Assembly (NCBI RefSeq): GCF_001428025.1
Contig: NZ_LMSC01000007.1
Span: 62,320-126,319 of the forward strand
Origin: Phycicoccus sp. Soil748
Lineage (GTDB): Bacteria; Actinomycetota; Actinomycetes; Actinomycetales; Dermatophilaceae
DNA: 64,000 nucleotides
Direction: 5' to 3'
In this document: piece by piece, positions 38,978 through 48,151 of the stretch
Layout: the number at the start of each line of letters is the position of its first letter
Numbering within the stretch: position 1 is the stretch's first letter
Notes under the pieces: model-generated
Database searches by the model: none
The model's input: only the letters and a program-made list of their open reading frames with translations
Told to the model about the DNA's origin: nothing
Program-made: the position numbers and the translations under genes

Positions 38978-39019
38978 GACTGTGGCCGTCCCAGCGATTC
39001 TGCTGGGACGGCCACAGTC
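38978..39019 (-). terminator. 18-bp perfect hairpin between oppA- and oppB-like genes
   Basis: The two arms (38978-38995 and 39002-39019) pair over 18 bp without mismatch around a six-base loop. It lies 32 bp after the binding-protein stop and 24 bp before the permease start, and no T-tract follows. A partial terminator or RNase-blocking element that raises binding protein over permease is the likely role. Confidence 0.7.
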
Positions 39020-39051
39020 TTAGGAAGAGCTGTCCGAGGTCAGTCCTCGGC

Positions 39052-40728
39052 TCACTTGCTGACGGTCACCGTCGAGAAGGTCTCCGCGGTGAGCGGGCTC
39101 GGGACGAGACCCTTCACCTTGTCGCTCACGACGAGGGCCGGCGGGGAGTGGCTGATCGCCAGGCCCGGCAGGTAGTCCTCCTGGATCTGCTGGTTGATCT
39201 TCTCGTAGGCGGCGGACCGCTGCCCCTCGTCGACGATCGAGTCGGCGGCTTCGAGGTCCTTCGTCAGCTGTGCGCCGTAGGACGTCGCGCTGGTGTGGAA
39301 GTCGTTCGCCTTGAGGTTGGAGAAGAACGTGCCGATGAAGTTGTCGGCCGAGTTGTAGTCACCGGTCCAGCCGAGCAGCCACGCGTCGTAGCCGCCGTTG
39401 TCGACGGTGTCGAGGTAACCACCGTTCCACGGCTTGGTGCTGACGTTGACCTTGATGCCGACCTTCTCGAGGTCACCGCGCAGGGCCTCGTAGATCTTCT
39501 GCGGGTTCGGCATGTAGGGCCGCGACACGTCGGAGGGGTAGGCGAAGTTGAGGGTCATGCCCTCGGCGCCGGCCTCCTTGAGGAGGCTCTTGGCCTTCTC
39601 CGGGTCGTACGGGTAGGCCTGCAGGCTCTTGTTGTAGCCCGCGACGGTCTCCGGCATGAACTGCGTCGCGACCATGGCGCCCTCGGGCAGCTGGGTCTTG
39701 ACGAGCTGGTCGCGGTTCATGGCGTAGTAGAGCGCCTGACGGACCTTGAGGTCCTTGAGCTTGGGGTTCTTCGCCGGGTTCAGGCCGACGTAGAGGATGT
39801 TGAACGCCGGGCGGATCAGCAGCTGGTTGCCCGAGTCCTTCAGGCCCTTCCAGTCGGCCGGGTTCGGCAGGTCGTAGCCGTCGATGCTGCCGGCCTCGAG
39901 CTCCTGGCGACGGGTCGACTCGTCGGGGATGATCTTGAAGACGATCTTCTTGGTCTTCGGCTTCTCGCCCCAGTAGGAGTCGTTGGCGACGAGCGTGACC
40001 GTCTTGTTGGCCTCGTCGAACTTCTCGAGCTTGTAGGGGCCGGTGCCGACCGGGTTCTTGGAGTACGCCGGGTAGCCGAAGCCCTCACCCTGCTTGGTGA
40101 CGTTGTTGGCGTCGCCCGCCTTGAGCGCCTTGGGCGACTGCATGGAGAACGAGTCCAGCGACAGGGCGGTGGGGAACTTCGAGGTGGGGCGGCTGATCTT
40201 GATGACGGCCGTCATGTCGTCCTTGGCCGTGCAGCCCTGGTAGAGGGCGTTCTTGGCGTCGGACTTGAACGAGCCCATCACGTCGGCCCAGTAGCCGGCG
40301 GGGCCACCCGCGGCGACCTCGTTCTGGTCGAACATGCGCTCGAAGTTGTAGCAGACGGCCGCCGCGTTGAACGGCTCGCCGTCCCAGAACTTGACGCCCT
40401 CGCGCAGCGTGAACGTCCACTCCTTGCCGTCCGAGGAGGCCTCCCACTTGGTGGCCAGCTCCGGCTCGATGTCGGCGGTCCCGGGCTTGATGCCGACCAG
40501 GCCCTCCATCATCTGCCGGGTGACCCGGAAGGTCTCGCCGTCGGTGGCGTAGAAGGGGTCGAAGAGCTCCGGGGCTCCGGCCGCGCCGAAGGTGATGGTG
40601 TCCTTGTTGTTGCTGCCGCTGCCCGACGAGCCGCTGCCGCTGTCCCGGTTGGACTGCGCGCAAGCAGCAAGGGTGAGGGCCAGCGTCGTCGCCAAGACGA
40701 CCGGGGTCGCCTTCCGCGTGAGCTTCAT
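39052..40728 (-). CDS. Extracellular peptide-binding lipoprotein (SBP family 5, OppA/DppA-like)
   Basis: A 558-residue solute-binding lipoprotein. The signal ends with lipobox LAAC (Cys23), followed by a Ser/Gly/Asn linker. Family 5 landmarks include the repeated TFTLREGVKFWDGEPFNAAAV and the later GTGPYKLEKFD and VRQALYYAMNRDQL. It delivers peptides to the downstream permeases. GAGG lies 8 nt before the ATG. It is first in the operon and separated from oppB by a strong hairpin, so it is probably made in excess. Confidence 0.95.
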   Translation of the reverse strand: MKLTRKATPVVLATTLALTLAACAQSNRDSGSGSSGSGSNNKDTITFGAAGAPELFDPFYATDGETFRVTRQMMEGLVGIKPGTADIEPELATKWEASSDGKEWTFTLREGVKFWDGEPFNAAAVCYNFERMFDQNEVAAGGPAGYWADVMGSFKSDAKNALYQGCTAKDDMTAVIKISRPTSKFPTALSLDSFSMQSPKALKAGDANNVTKQGEGFGYPAYSKNPVGTGPYKLEKFDEANKTVTLVANDSYWGEKPKTKKIVFKIIPDESTRRQELEAGSIDGYDLPNPADWKGLKDSGNQLLIRPAFNILYVGLNPAKNPKLKDLKVRQALYYAMNRDQLVKTQLPEGAMVATQFMPETVAGYNKSLQAYPYDPEKAKSLLKEAGAEGMTLNFAYPSDVSRPYMPNPQKIYEALRGDLEKVGIKVNVSTKPWNGGYLDTVDNGGYDAWLLGWTGDYNSADNFIGTFFSNLKANDFHTSATSYGAQLTKDLEAADSIVDEGQRSAAYEKINQQIQEDYLPGLAISHSPPALVVSDKVKGLVPSPLTAETFSTVTVSK

Positions 40729-40843
40729 GAATACCTCGCTTGGTGTGCGAACGTTGGTCGACCCGGTCGGGCGCCAAAGGTGGTGCTGGTGAAGCCGCCC
40801 GCAGGGGCGCGCCGAGGCGCAAACCTTCTACGGTTGGTCGCAG

Positions 40844-40849
40844 ACCCTA
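40844..40849 (-). promoter_or_regulatory. Possible -10 of the peptide transporter operon
   Basis: Minus-strand TAGGGT about 115 nt before the binding-protein ATG. The rest of the 177-bp divergent region, including an A-rich patch at 40884-40896, shows no clear operator. Confidence 0.35.
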
Positions 40850-40905
40850 GCGAGAAGTGCGGTGGGTGAACCCCCACGCCGCGGAAATTAACAAAAGTGA
40901 GACCC

Positions 40906-41343
40906 ATGTCCGGAAGAGCCCAGCTGCCCCCCGTACGGGCCGTCGTCGGTGCCGCCCTGGTCGACGACCTGGAGGCGCCCACGAGGCTTCTCGGTGCGCG
41001 CCGTACGGAGCCCTCGGCCCTGGCGGGCGGCTGGGAGTTCCCGGGCGGGAAGGTCGACCCGGGCGAGTCTCCGCAGGAGGCGCTGCACCGCGAGCTCGGC
41101 GAGGAGCTCGGCGTGTCGGTGGTGCTCGGGGAGCAGCTGCCGGGCCCGCTGGAGGACGGCCGCTGGCCGTTGGGGGACGCCTACGCCATGACGGTCTGGT
41201 GGGCCGTCGTGGTGGACGGCGAGCCGGCGCCGCTGGAGGAGCACGACGAGGTGCGGTGGCTGACCGCGCAGGACCTGTACGGCGTGCCCTGGCTGGCCGC
41301 GGACCTCCCCATCGTGGACGCGGTCGCCGCCCGCCTGCGCTGA
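40906..41343 (+). CDS. MutT-like Nudix hydrolase
   Basis: A 145-residue Nudix protein. The box spans GGKVDPGESPQEALHRELGEELGV (quoted as the G, then Glu and REL-GEELGV elements), preceded by GGWEFP, the sequence of MutT-type enzymes that hydrolyse 8-oxo-dGTP or related nucleotides. Its position near typA matches mutT2 (Rv1160) in mycobacteria. ATG 40906 gives the family-like start; a GTG 9 bp earlier is possible. Confidence 0.88.
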   Translation: MSGRAQLPPVRAVVGAALVDDLEAPTRLLGARRTEPSALAGGWEFPGGKVDPGESPQEALHRELGEELGVSVVLGEQLPGPLEDGRWPLGDAYAMTVWWAVVVDGEPAPLEEHDEVRWLTAQDLYGVPWLAADLPIVDAVAARLR

Positions 41344-41394
41344 GCCTCGAACGAGCCCCCACCCCGGGTGGTCGGGAGCACGGCCAATTCCTGA

Positions 41395-41400
41395 GACAAT
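41395..41400 (+). promoter_or_regulatory. -10 for leaderless typA mRNA
   Basis: GACAAT ends 7 nt before the ATG at 41408, with no ribosome-binding site. An alternative ATG at 41399 overlaps the hexamer and would then lie upstream of the transcription start. Confidence 0.48.
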
Positions 41401-41407
41401 GGTGCTC

Positions 41408-43291
41408 ATGCCCATGAAGACCCGCGGTGACATCCGCAATGTCGCCATCGTTGCCCACGTCGACCACGGAAAGACCACGCTGGTCGACAAGATGCTCTGG
41501 GAGGCCGGCGCCTTCGGCGAGCACCAGCACGTCGACGAGCGCGCGATGGACTCCGGTGACCTCGAGCGGGAGAAGGGCATCACCATCCTGGCGAAGAACA
41601 CCGCGATCCACTACGCCGGCAAGGCGGCCGCCGACGCGGGCCTGTCCGACGGCGCCACCATCAACATCATCGACACCCCCGGCCACGCCGACTTCGGTGG
41701 CGAGGTCGAGCGCGGCCTGTCGATGGTCGACGGTGTCGTGCTCCTCGTCGACGCGTCCGAGGGCCCGCTGCCGCAGACCCGCTTCGTGCTGCGCAAGGCG
41801 CTCGCGGCCAAGATGCCCGTCGTCCTGTGCATCAACAAGGTCGACCGCCCCGACTCGCGCATCGCCGAGGTCGTCGACGAGGTCTACGAGCTGTTCATGG
41901 ACCTCGACGCCGACGAGCACCAGATCGAGTTCCCCATCGTCTACGCCTCCGCCAAGAACGGTCGCGCCTCGATGACCCGCCCGGACAACGGTGGCCTCCC
42001 GGACGCCGACAACCTCGAGGCCCTGTTCGCGACGATCCTGTCGACGATCCCCGCCCCGACGTACGACGACGAGGCGCCGCTGCAGGCCCACGTCACCAAC
42101 CTCGACGCCTCCAACTTCCTCGGCCGCCTCGCGCTGCTGCGCGTGCACAACGGCACGATCAAGAAGGGCCAGCACGTCGCGTGGTGCAAGGTCGACGGCA
42201 CGGTCGAGCGCGTCAAGATCACCGAGCTGCTCATGACCGAGGCGCTCGAGCGCAAGCCCGCCGAGTCGGCCGGCCCCGGCGACATCATCGCCATCGCCGG
42301 CATCCCCGAGATCATGATCGGCGAGACCCTGGCCGACGCGGAGAACCCCATCCCGCTGCCCGTCATCACCGTCGACGAGCCCGCCATCTCCATGACCATC
42401 GGCACCAACACCAGCCCCATGGTGGGCCGTGTGCGTGGGTCGAAGGTCACCGCGCGCATGGTCAAGGACCGCCTCGACAAGGAGCTCATCGGCAACGTGT
42501 CGCTGCGCGTCCTCAACACCGAGCGCCCCGATGCCTGGGAGGTCCAGGGCCGTGGCGAGCTGGCGCTCGCCATCCTCGTCGAGCAGATGCGCCGCGAGGG
42601 CTACGAGCTGACGGTCGGCAAGCCGCAGGTGGTCACCCGGGAGGTCGACGGCAAGACGCACGAGCCGGTCGAGCGCCTCACGATCGACACCCCCGAGGAG
42701 TTCCTCGGGCCGATCACGCAGATCATGGCCGCCCGCAAGGGCCGCATGGAGCAGATGACCAACCACGGCACCGGCTGGATCCGCATGGAGTTCCTCGTGC
42801 CGTCGCGCGGGCTCATCGGCTTCCGCACCGAGTTCCTCACCGAGACCCGCGGCACCGGCATCGCCCACCACGTCTTCGAGGACTACGAGCCGTGGTTCGG
42901 CCCGATCGTGACCCGCACCAGCGGCTCGCTCGTCTCGGACCGCACCGGCGTCGTCACGGCCTACGCCATGGTCAACCTCCAGGAGCGCGGCACGCTGTTC
43001 GTCGAGCCGACCACCGAGGTCTACGAGGGCATGATCATCGGCGAGAACTCCCGCGCCGACGACATGGACGTCAACATCACCAAGGAGAAGAAGCTCACCA
43101 ACGTGCGCGCCTCCTCCTCCGACAACTTCGAGAAGATCGTGCCCCCGCGCAAGCTCAGCCTCGAGCAGTCGCTGGAGTTCTGCCGCGAGGACGAGTGCGT
43201 CGAGGTGACCCCGGAGGCCGTCCGCATCCGCAAGGTCGAGCTCGACCAGACCCTGCGCGCCCGCGCCGCTGCCCGGGCGCGCAACGCCTGA
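41408..43291 (+). CDS. typA: Translational GTPase TypA/BipA
   Basis: A 627-residue ribosome-binding GTPase related to EF-G. G1 is AHVDHGKTTL, G3 DTPGHADFGGEVERGL, G4 NKVD, and a BipA-specific C-terminal domain includes FLVPSRGLIGFRTEFLTETRGTG. It helps 50S assembly and stress adaptation. The ATG at 41408 fits a GACAAT hexamer; starts at 41399 or 41414 differ by two or three codons. It is followed 10 bp later by the LpqW-like gene, as Rv1165-Rv1166 are in mycobacteria. Confidence 0.97.
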   Translation: MPMKTRGDIRNVAIVAHVDHGKTTLVDKMLWEAGAFGEHQHVDERAMDSGDLEREKGITILAKNTAIHYAGKAAADAGLSDGATINIIDTPGHADFGGEVERGLSMVDGVVLLVDASEGPLPQTRFVLRKALAAKMPVVLCINKVDRPDSRIAEVVDEVYELFMDLDADEHQIEFPIVYASAKNGRASMTRPDNGGLPDADNLEALFATILSTIPAPTYDDEAPLQAHVTNLDASNFLGRLALLRVHNGTIKKGQHVAWCKVDGTVERVKITELLMTEALERKPAESAGPGDIIAIAGIPEIMIGETLADAENPIPLPVITVDEPAISMTIGTNTSPMVGRVRGSKVTARMVKDRLDKELIGNVSLRVLNTERPDAWEVQGRGELALAILVEQMRREGYELTVGKPQVVTREVDGKTHEPVERLTIDTPEEFLGPITQIMAARKGRMEQMTNHGTGWIRMEFLVPSRGLIGFRTEFLTETRGTGIAHHVFEDYEPWFGPIVTRTSGSLVSDRTGVVTAYAMVNLQERGTLFVEPTTEVYEGMIIGENSRADDMDVNITKEKKLTNVRASSSDNFEKIVPPRKLSLEQSLEFCREDECVEVTPEAVRIRKVELDQTLRARAAARARNA

Positions 43292-43301
43292 CCTCGGACG
43301 G

Positions 43302-45044
43302 GTGCCGGTGCAGACCGACCACCGTCACAGGCCACCAGCGCGGCTGACCGCCGCGCTGGTGGTCCTCGTCGTCGCGGTGCTGGCGGCCGCCGGCTGCAGC
43401 CGGGGCTCGAAGGAGGAGGACGCCGGCGGCGTACCCGGCCGGCTGTCCGTGCTCTCCCTGGGGCCGGTCGCCACGTGGGACCCCCAGCGGCTCGCCACAC
43501 CCCAGGACATCGCGTTCGCGGGGCGCACGTTCATCCGCACCCTGACCGCCCACCCGGCCGGCCCCGACGCCGCAGCCCGGCGCGAGGTGGTCGGTGACCT
43601 CGCCACCGACGCCGGCACCCACGACAAGACCCTCAAGGTCTGGTCCTTCACCCTGCGCGACGGGGTGACCTGGCAGGACGGGACGCCGGTCACGTGTGCC
43701 GACGTCAGCTACGGCGTCTCACGGTCCTTCGGCAAGCCGTTCGCCACCGAGGGCCTGAACTACCCCCTGGCCTACCTCGACATCCCGCGCAAGGCCGACG
43801 GGACCTCGACCTACACCGGTCCGTGGCAGGGTGCCGGCCAGGCGTCGTACGACAAGGCCGTGAGCTGCAAGGGCTCGACGGTGACCTTCCGGCTCAGCAC
43901 GCCGATGGTGGACTTCAACCAGGTGGTGGCGCTGTCGGTCTTCGCACCGGTCAAGAAGGCCAACGACCGCGGGTCCAAGGACCCGTACGCGGTGTTCTCC
44001 AGCGGGCCCTACCAGCTCAAGGGCGGCTGGGACCCGAGCGCCGGCGGCACCTTCGTGCGCAACCCCCACTGGCAGCGGGCCTCGGACCCCATCCGCAAGG
44101 CGGGCCCCGACTCGGTGGAGTACGTCGAGGGCACGGAGTCGCAGACGGCCGTGCAGCAGGTCATCAACGACGAGGGCGACCGCAAGCAGGCCGTCACCCT
44201 CGACTCGGCCCCGCCGGCGATGCAGCAGCACGTGCTGTCCGACGACGGCCTGCGCCGCCGGGCCATCAACCCCACCGCGCAGTTCGTCGACTACCTCGCG
44301 CCGTCGACCGGGTCCGGGGTCATGCGCAGCCCCGAGGTGCGCAAGGCGCTCGCCCTGGCCACCAACCGGGAGGGCTACATCACCGCCCTCGGTGGCCCGA
44401 GCGCGGCCGAGCCCGCCTACAGCCTCATCGGTCCCGCCCTGCCGGGCCACAGCGACGCCGACGTCATCGGCGGCGGCCCCACGGGCGACACTGCCCGGGC
44501 CCGCACCGAGCTGGCGGCCTCCGGGCTGACGCTGCCGGTGAGGATCCGGGTGGCCTACCGCTCGACCCCGACCGCCGACAAGGCGATGGCCGCCCTGAGC
44601 AACGGGTGGGAGGACGCCGGCTTCTCCGTGCAGCTGCAGCCGGTCGAGAAGGACTACTTCGAGACCATGTCCCGCCCGGGGCAGGCCAAGCGCACCGACG
44701 TGTTCTGGGCCAACTGGGCGCCGGCGTGGCCCTCGGCCTCCACGGTCATCCCGCCCCTGTTCGACAGCCGGCTCAACCTCACCCCCAGCGGCACCGGCCG
44801 CGACCTCGGGGGCTTCGCCGACGCGGCCGTCGACCGGGAGATCAGCCGGATCTCCACCGTGGCCGACCCGGCGGCACAGGCCGCGGCGTGGGCCGAGCTG
44901 GACGCGCGCCTGGCGTCGCAGGGGGCCTTCGTGGCCCTCGCGCAACGGCGCTCGATGTTCGTCGCGGGCACGTCCGTGACCGGGCTGTCCGCCAACGAGG
45001 CGCTGGGCGGCTTCGTCGACCTCGCGACCGTGGGTGTGGGATAG
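43302..45044 (+). CDS. LpqW-like lipoprotein (SBP family 5 fold)
   Basis: A 580-residue lipoprotein: hydrophobic signal ending LAAAGC (Cys32), then a family 5 solute-binding fold with TLRDGVTWQDGTPVTCADVSY-type and FSSGPYQLKGGW motifs. Unlike the protein at 39052 it has no transporter genes beside it. Position after typA and before mshB matches mycobacterial LpqW, which regulates phosphatidylinositol mannoside and lipoarabinomannan synthesis instead of transport. Orthology is inferred from fold and order only; an orphan peptide-binding protein is the alternative. Confidence 0.8.
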   Translation: MPVQTDHRHRPPARLTAALVVLVVAVLAAAGCSRGSKEEDAGGVPGRLSVLSLGPVATWDPQRLATPQDIAFAGRTFIRTLTAHPAGPDAAARREVVGDLATDAGTHDKTLKVWSFTLRDGVTWQDGTPVTCADVSYGVSRSFGKPFATEGLNYPLAYLDIPRKADGTSTYTGPWQGAGQASYDKAVSCKGSTVTFRLSTPMVDFNQVVALSVFAPVKKANDRGSKDPYAVFSSGPYQLKGGWDPSAGGTFVRNPHWQRASDPIRKAGPDSVEYVEGTESQTAVQQVINDEGDRKQAVTLDSAPPAMQQHVLSDDGLRRRAINPTAQFVDYLAPSTGSGVMRSPEVRKALALATNREGYITALGGPSAAEPAYSLIGPALPGHSDADVIGGGPTGDTARARTELAASGLTLPVRIRVAYRSTPTADKAMAALSNGWEDAGFSVQLQPVEKDYFETMSRPGQAKRTDVFWANWAPAWPSASTVIPPLFDSRLNLTPSGTGRDLGGFADAAVDREISRISTVADPAAQAAAWAELDARLASQGAFVALAQRRSMFVAGTSVTGLSANEALGGFVDLATVGVG

Positions 45045-45048
45045 GCAG

Positions 45049-45975
45049 GTGACCACCCCCGCCACCGAGGCCCGGCCGGCCCTGCTGCTCGTCCACGCCC
45101 ACCCCGACGACGAGACCCTGACGACGGGCATCACCATGGCCCGCCACGTCCGCGACGGGCACCGGGTCCACGTGCTGACCTGCACCCTCGGGGAGGAGGG
45201 GGAGGTCATCCCGGCCGAGCTGCACCACCTCGACGCCCAGCACTCCGACGCGCTGGGTGCGCACCGGCGTGAGGAGCTGCGGGCCGCCATGGCCGCGCTC
45301 GGCGTGACCCACGAGGTGCTGGGGGAGGACCCCGCTGCCGGCCGGCTCTCGGTCTTCCGCGACTCCGGCATGGCGGGGGTCGACCTACCGCCCCGGCCCG
45401 ACACGTTCGTCGGCGCCGACCTCGGTGCCGCTGCCGCCATGGTCGCCGACGTCCTACGCCGCGTGCGCCCCGCCGCCGTCGTCACCTACGACGAGCACGG
45501 AGGCTACCTCCACCCCGACCACGTGCAGACCCACCGGGTCACCTGCGCGGCCGTCGCCTCGCTGCCTGCCGACGAGCGTCCCCTGCTCTACGCGGTCCTC
45601 ACGCCGGCCTCGTGGGCGAGGGAGGACCGCGAGTGGCTGCGGGCGCACCCTCCGGCCGAGCCGTGGAGCCTGCCCGACCCCGATGGCGACTACCCGCCGT
45701 CGGTGGTCGACGACGCCGTGGTCACCCACGAGGTCGTGGAGCCCGGGCTCGTGGAGGCGCAGGCCGGGGCGCTGCGCCACCACGTCACCCAGGTGACCGT
45801 GGGCGCCGACGGACACACCTTCGCCCTGTCCAACGACATCGCGGCGCGGTTGTCCGGCCGCGAGGGCTTCGCCCTGCTCGACCCGGAGACGGGGCGCCCC
45901 GTTCCCGGAGTCGGCGGCGCTGGCGGCGACCCCGCCCCGGCCCGACGCACCCACCTGCTGGAGGAGTCCCTGTGA
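45049..45975 (+). CDS. mshB: N-acetyl-GlcN-Ins deacetylase of mycothiol biosynthesis
   Basis: A 308-residue zinc deacetylase (LmbE family) that makes GlcN-Ins in mycothiol synthesis. The motif HAHPDDE (16-22) supplies His18 and Asp21 as zinc ligands and Asp20 as base; HPDHVQTHR (155-163) supplies the third ligand His158, matching His13/Asp16/His147 of the M. tuberculosis enzyme. Length matches MshB better than the conjugate amidase Mca, but Mca-like activity cannot be fully excluded. It overlaps the flavin reductase gene by 4 bp. Confidence 0.9.
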   Translation: MTTPATEARPALLLVHAHPDDETLTTGITMARHVRDGHRVHVLTCTLGEEGEVIPAELHHLDAQHSDALGAHRREELRAAMAALGVTHEVLGEDPAAGRLSVFRDSGMAGVDLPPRPDTFVGADLGAAAAMVADVLRRVRPAAVVTYDEHGGYLHPDHVQTHRVTCAAVASLPADERPLLYAVLTPASWAREDREWLRAHPPAEPWSLPDPDGDYPPSVVDDAVVTHEVVEPGLVEAQAGALRHHVTQVTVGADGHTFALSNDIAARLSGREGFALLDPETGRPVPGVGGAGGDPAPARRTHLLEESL

Positions 45976-46466
45976 GCGACGCGGTCGACCGTGACCAGTT
46001 CCGCCTGGCCATGGGACGGTTCGCCACGGGCGTCACCGTCCTGACGACGCTGGCCGGCGGTCACGACCACGCCATGACCGCCAACGCCATCACCTCGGTG
46101 TCGATGGACCCGCTGCTCGTGCTCGTCTGCGTGGAGGTCGACGCCAGGTTCCACGACGCCGTGACGGAGGCAGGGGTCTGGGGCGTCAGCATCCTCGGCG
46201 CCGAGCAGCGCGCCGTCGCCCAGTGGCTCTCGACCCAGGGCCGGCCGCTTCACGGCCAGCTCGACCGGGTCGCGCACCACCGTGGAGGAGCGACGGGTGT
46301 CGCGCTCCTCGACGGTGCCCTCGCCACGATCGAGTGCCGGACGACGGACGTCCACCCCGCAGGTGACCACAGCATCGTGGTCGGCGAAGTAGTGTCCCTG
46401 ACGAGCAACGAGCACCCGACGGCCGCGCTGGTCTACTACCGCAGCCGCTACGAGGTCCTGAGGTGA
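45972..46466 (+). CDS. Flavin reductase family protein (FMN-binding split barrel)
   Basis: A 164-residue flavoprotein of the HpaC/ActVB type. It begins with FRLAMGRFATGVTVLTT, followed by MTANAITSVSMDPLLVLVCV and ends near PTAALVYYRSRYEVL, the classical start, middle and end of the family. It would pass electrons from NAD(P)H to free flavin for a partner monooxygenase, but none is adjacent. It is embedded between mshB and a VanW gene with GTGA overlaps on both sides. Confidence 0.9.
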   Translation: MSDAVDRDQFRLAMGRFATGVTVLTTLAGGHDHAMTANAITSVSMDPLLVLVCVEVDARFHDAVTEAGVWGVSILGAEQRAVAQWLSTQGRPLHGQLDRVAHHRGGATGVALLDGALATIECRTTDVHPAGDHSIVVGEVVSLTSNEHPTAALVYYRSRYEVLR

Positions 46467-48148
46467 TGGGAGTGGGCGTGAAGGAAGGCGGCTCCGCCGG
46501 GCTGAGGCTCGGTGTCGCGGTGGCGGTCCTGCTCGCGGGGTACCTCGGGCTGGCGTGGTTCCTCGGGCGGCACGTGCCTGCCAACACCTCCGTGGCGGGC
46601 GTGCCCATCGGCGGTATGGCGCCGGCCTCCGCCGAGAGGACGCTGCAGCGCGCGCTCGCGCCCAAGGAGAAGGCCAAGCTCACGCTGAGCGCCGGGGACA
46701 AGTCCGTGCAGCTCGACCCTGCCGCCGCCGGGCTCCGGTTCGACCTCGCCGGCACGGTCGACGGCCTGAGCGGGTTCAGCCTCAAGCCGGCCGACCTGTG
46801 GGACCGCCTCACCGGCGGCCAGGAGGAGCAGCTGAAGACCTCCGTCGACCGGCAGCAGCTCGAGAACGCCGTCAAGGGCGTCCAGCCCCGGCTCGAGACG
46901 CAGGCGGTGCAGGGCGGCATCACGTTCCCCTCGGGCAGGGTCTCGGTCGTGCGTCCCGTCGTGGGCCAGAAGCTCTCCGTGCCGGGCACCGCCGACGAGG
47001 TCGCCGCGCGCTGGCCCGCCAAGGGCGCCGTGGCCGCCAAGCTCGACACCCTGGCGCCGTCCGTGTCCGCCGACGAGGTCGTCCGGGCGGTGAAGGAGTT
47101 CGCGACGCCTGCAATGTCGGGACCGGTCACCATCGCCGTGGGGTCCAAGCGGTTCGCGCTCAAGCCCGCGCAGTACGCGCCGGCGATCGCCATGAAGCCG
47201 GGCGAGGACGGCCGCCTCGCGCCCGACGTCGACACCACCAAGCTGCTCGCCTCGGTCCACGCGGCGGCGGCCACCGCGGGCGTGGAGACCAGGGCACGGG
47301 ACGCGAAGATCCTGTTCCGCGGCACGAAGCCCACCGTGGCGCCGGCCGTCACGGGGGTGGGCCTCGACGACAGGTCCGTCGTCGCCGCGTTCGTGCCCGC
47401 CCTGACCTCGGCCACGCGCACCGCCACGGTGAAGAGCACCGTGGTCCAGCCGAAGCTGACGACCGCGCAGGCGGTCAAGATCATGCCCAAGGAGGTCATC
47501 TCGACCTTCACGACCAACCTGCCGTACAACCCGCCGCGCACGGAGAACATCCAGATCGCCGCGCGGACGCTCAACGGCACCTACGTCGGCCCCGGCGAGC
47601 AGTTCAGCCTCAACAAGGTGCTGGGCCAGCGCACCGCCGCGAAGGGCTACAACGAGGCTCCGGTCATCGTCAACGGACGCCTGACGAAGGACTACGGCGG
47701 CGGCATCTCCCAGCTGTCCACCACGACCTTCAACGCCGCGTTCTTCTCCGGTGTGCGCATCGAACAGTACCTGCCGCACAGCTTCTACATCTCCCGCTAC
47801 CCCGAGGGCCGCGAGGCGACCATCTCCTGGCCCGACGTCGACCAGAAGTGGACCAACGACACCGGCTACGGGATCCTCATCCAGGCCGTCGCCACGGACA
47901 AGACCGTCACGGTGACGTTCCACGGCACCAAGGTCTGGGACGTCGAGGCCGTGAAGGGCCCGCGCCGCAACGTGATCCAGCCCAAGCGCATCGTCGACGA
48001 CAAGAAGGGCTGCGTCCCGCAGACGCCGACCCCCGGGTTCGACGTGACGGTCTCCAGGATCTTCAAGAAGGCGGGGAAGGTGGTCAAGACGTCGCAGTTC
48101 TCGACGCACTACATCCCCGAGGACGACGTCGTCTGCACCAACCCGTAA
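46463..48148 (+). CDS. VanW family protein with YoaR-like peptidoglycan-binding domains
   Basis: A 561-residue envelope protein. One N-terminal transmembrane anchor (about 13-33), then YoaR-like repeats (about 40-320) and a VanW domain (about 350-490) with NIQIAARTLNGTYVGPGEQF and YGGGISQLSTTTFNAAFFSG. VanW proteins accompany glycopeptide resistance clusters but occur widely; no van genes are present here. The GTG at 46463 overlaps the previous stop and has GAGG 7 nt upstream; an ATG follows immediately. Confidence 0.9.
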   Translation: MMGVGVKEGGSAGLRLGVAVAVLLAGYLGLAWFLGRHVPANTSVAGVPIGGMAPASAERTLQRALAPKEKAKLTLSAGDKSVQLDPAAAGLRFDLAGTVDGLSGFSLKPADLWDRLTGGQEEQLKTSVDRQQLENAVKGVQPRLETQAVQGGITFPSGRVSVVRPVVGQKLSVPGTADEVAARWPAKGAVAAKLDTLAPSVSADEVVRAVKEFATPAMSGPVTIAVGSKRFALKPAQYAPAIAMKPGEDGRLAPDVDTTKLLASVHAAAATAGVETRARDAKILFRGTKPTVAPAVTGVGLDDRSVVAAFVPALTSATRTATVKSTVVQPKLTTAQAVKIMPKEVISTFTTNLPYNPPRTENIQIAARTLNGTYVGPGEQFSLNKVLGQRTAAKGYNEAPVIVNGRLTKDYGGGISQLSTTTFNAAFFSGVRIEQYLPHSFYISRYPEGREATISWPDVDQKWTNDTGYGILIQAVATDKTVTVTFHGTKVWDVEAVKGPRRNVIQPKRIVDDKKGCVPQTPTPGFDVTVSRIFKKAGKVVKTSQFSTHYIPEDDVVCTNP

Positions 48149-48151
48149 GGG

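Noticed and set aside
37031-39175. A 714-codon plus-strand open frame across the oppB/oppC genes
   Set aside because: It is a mirror of two clear permeases, is rich in His, Asp, Gln and Arg, and has no start signal.
46463-48148. A vancomycin resistance cluster because of the VanW protein
   Set aside because: No vanH, vanA/B-type ligase, vanX or two-component genes are present; VanW domains are common in actinobacteria without resistance.
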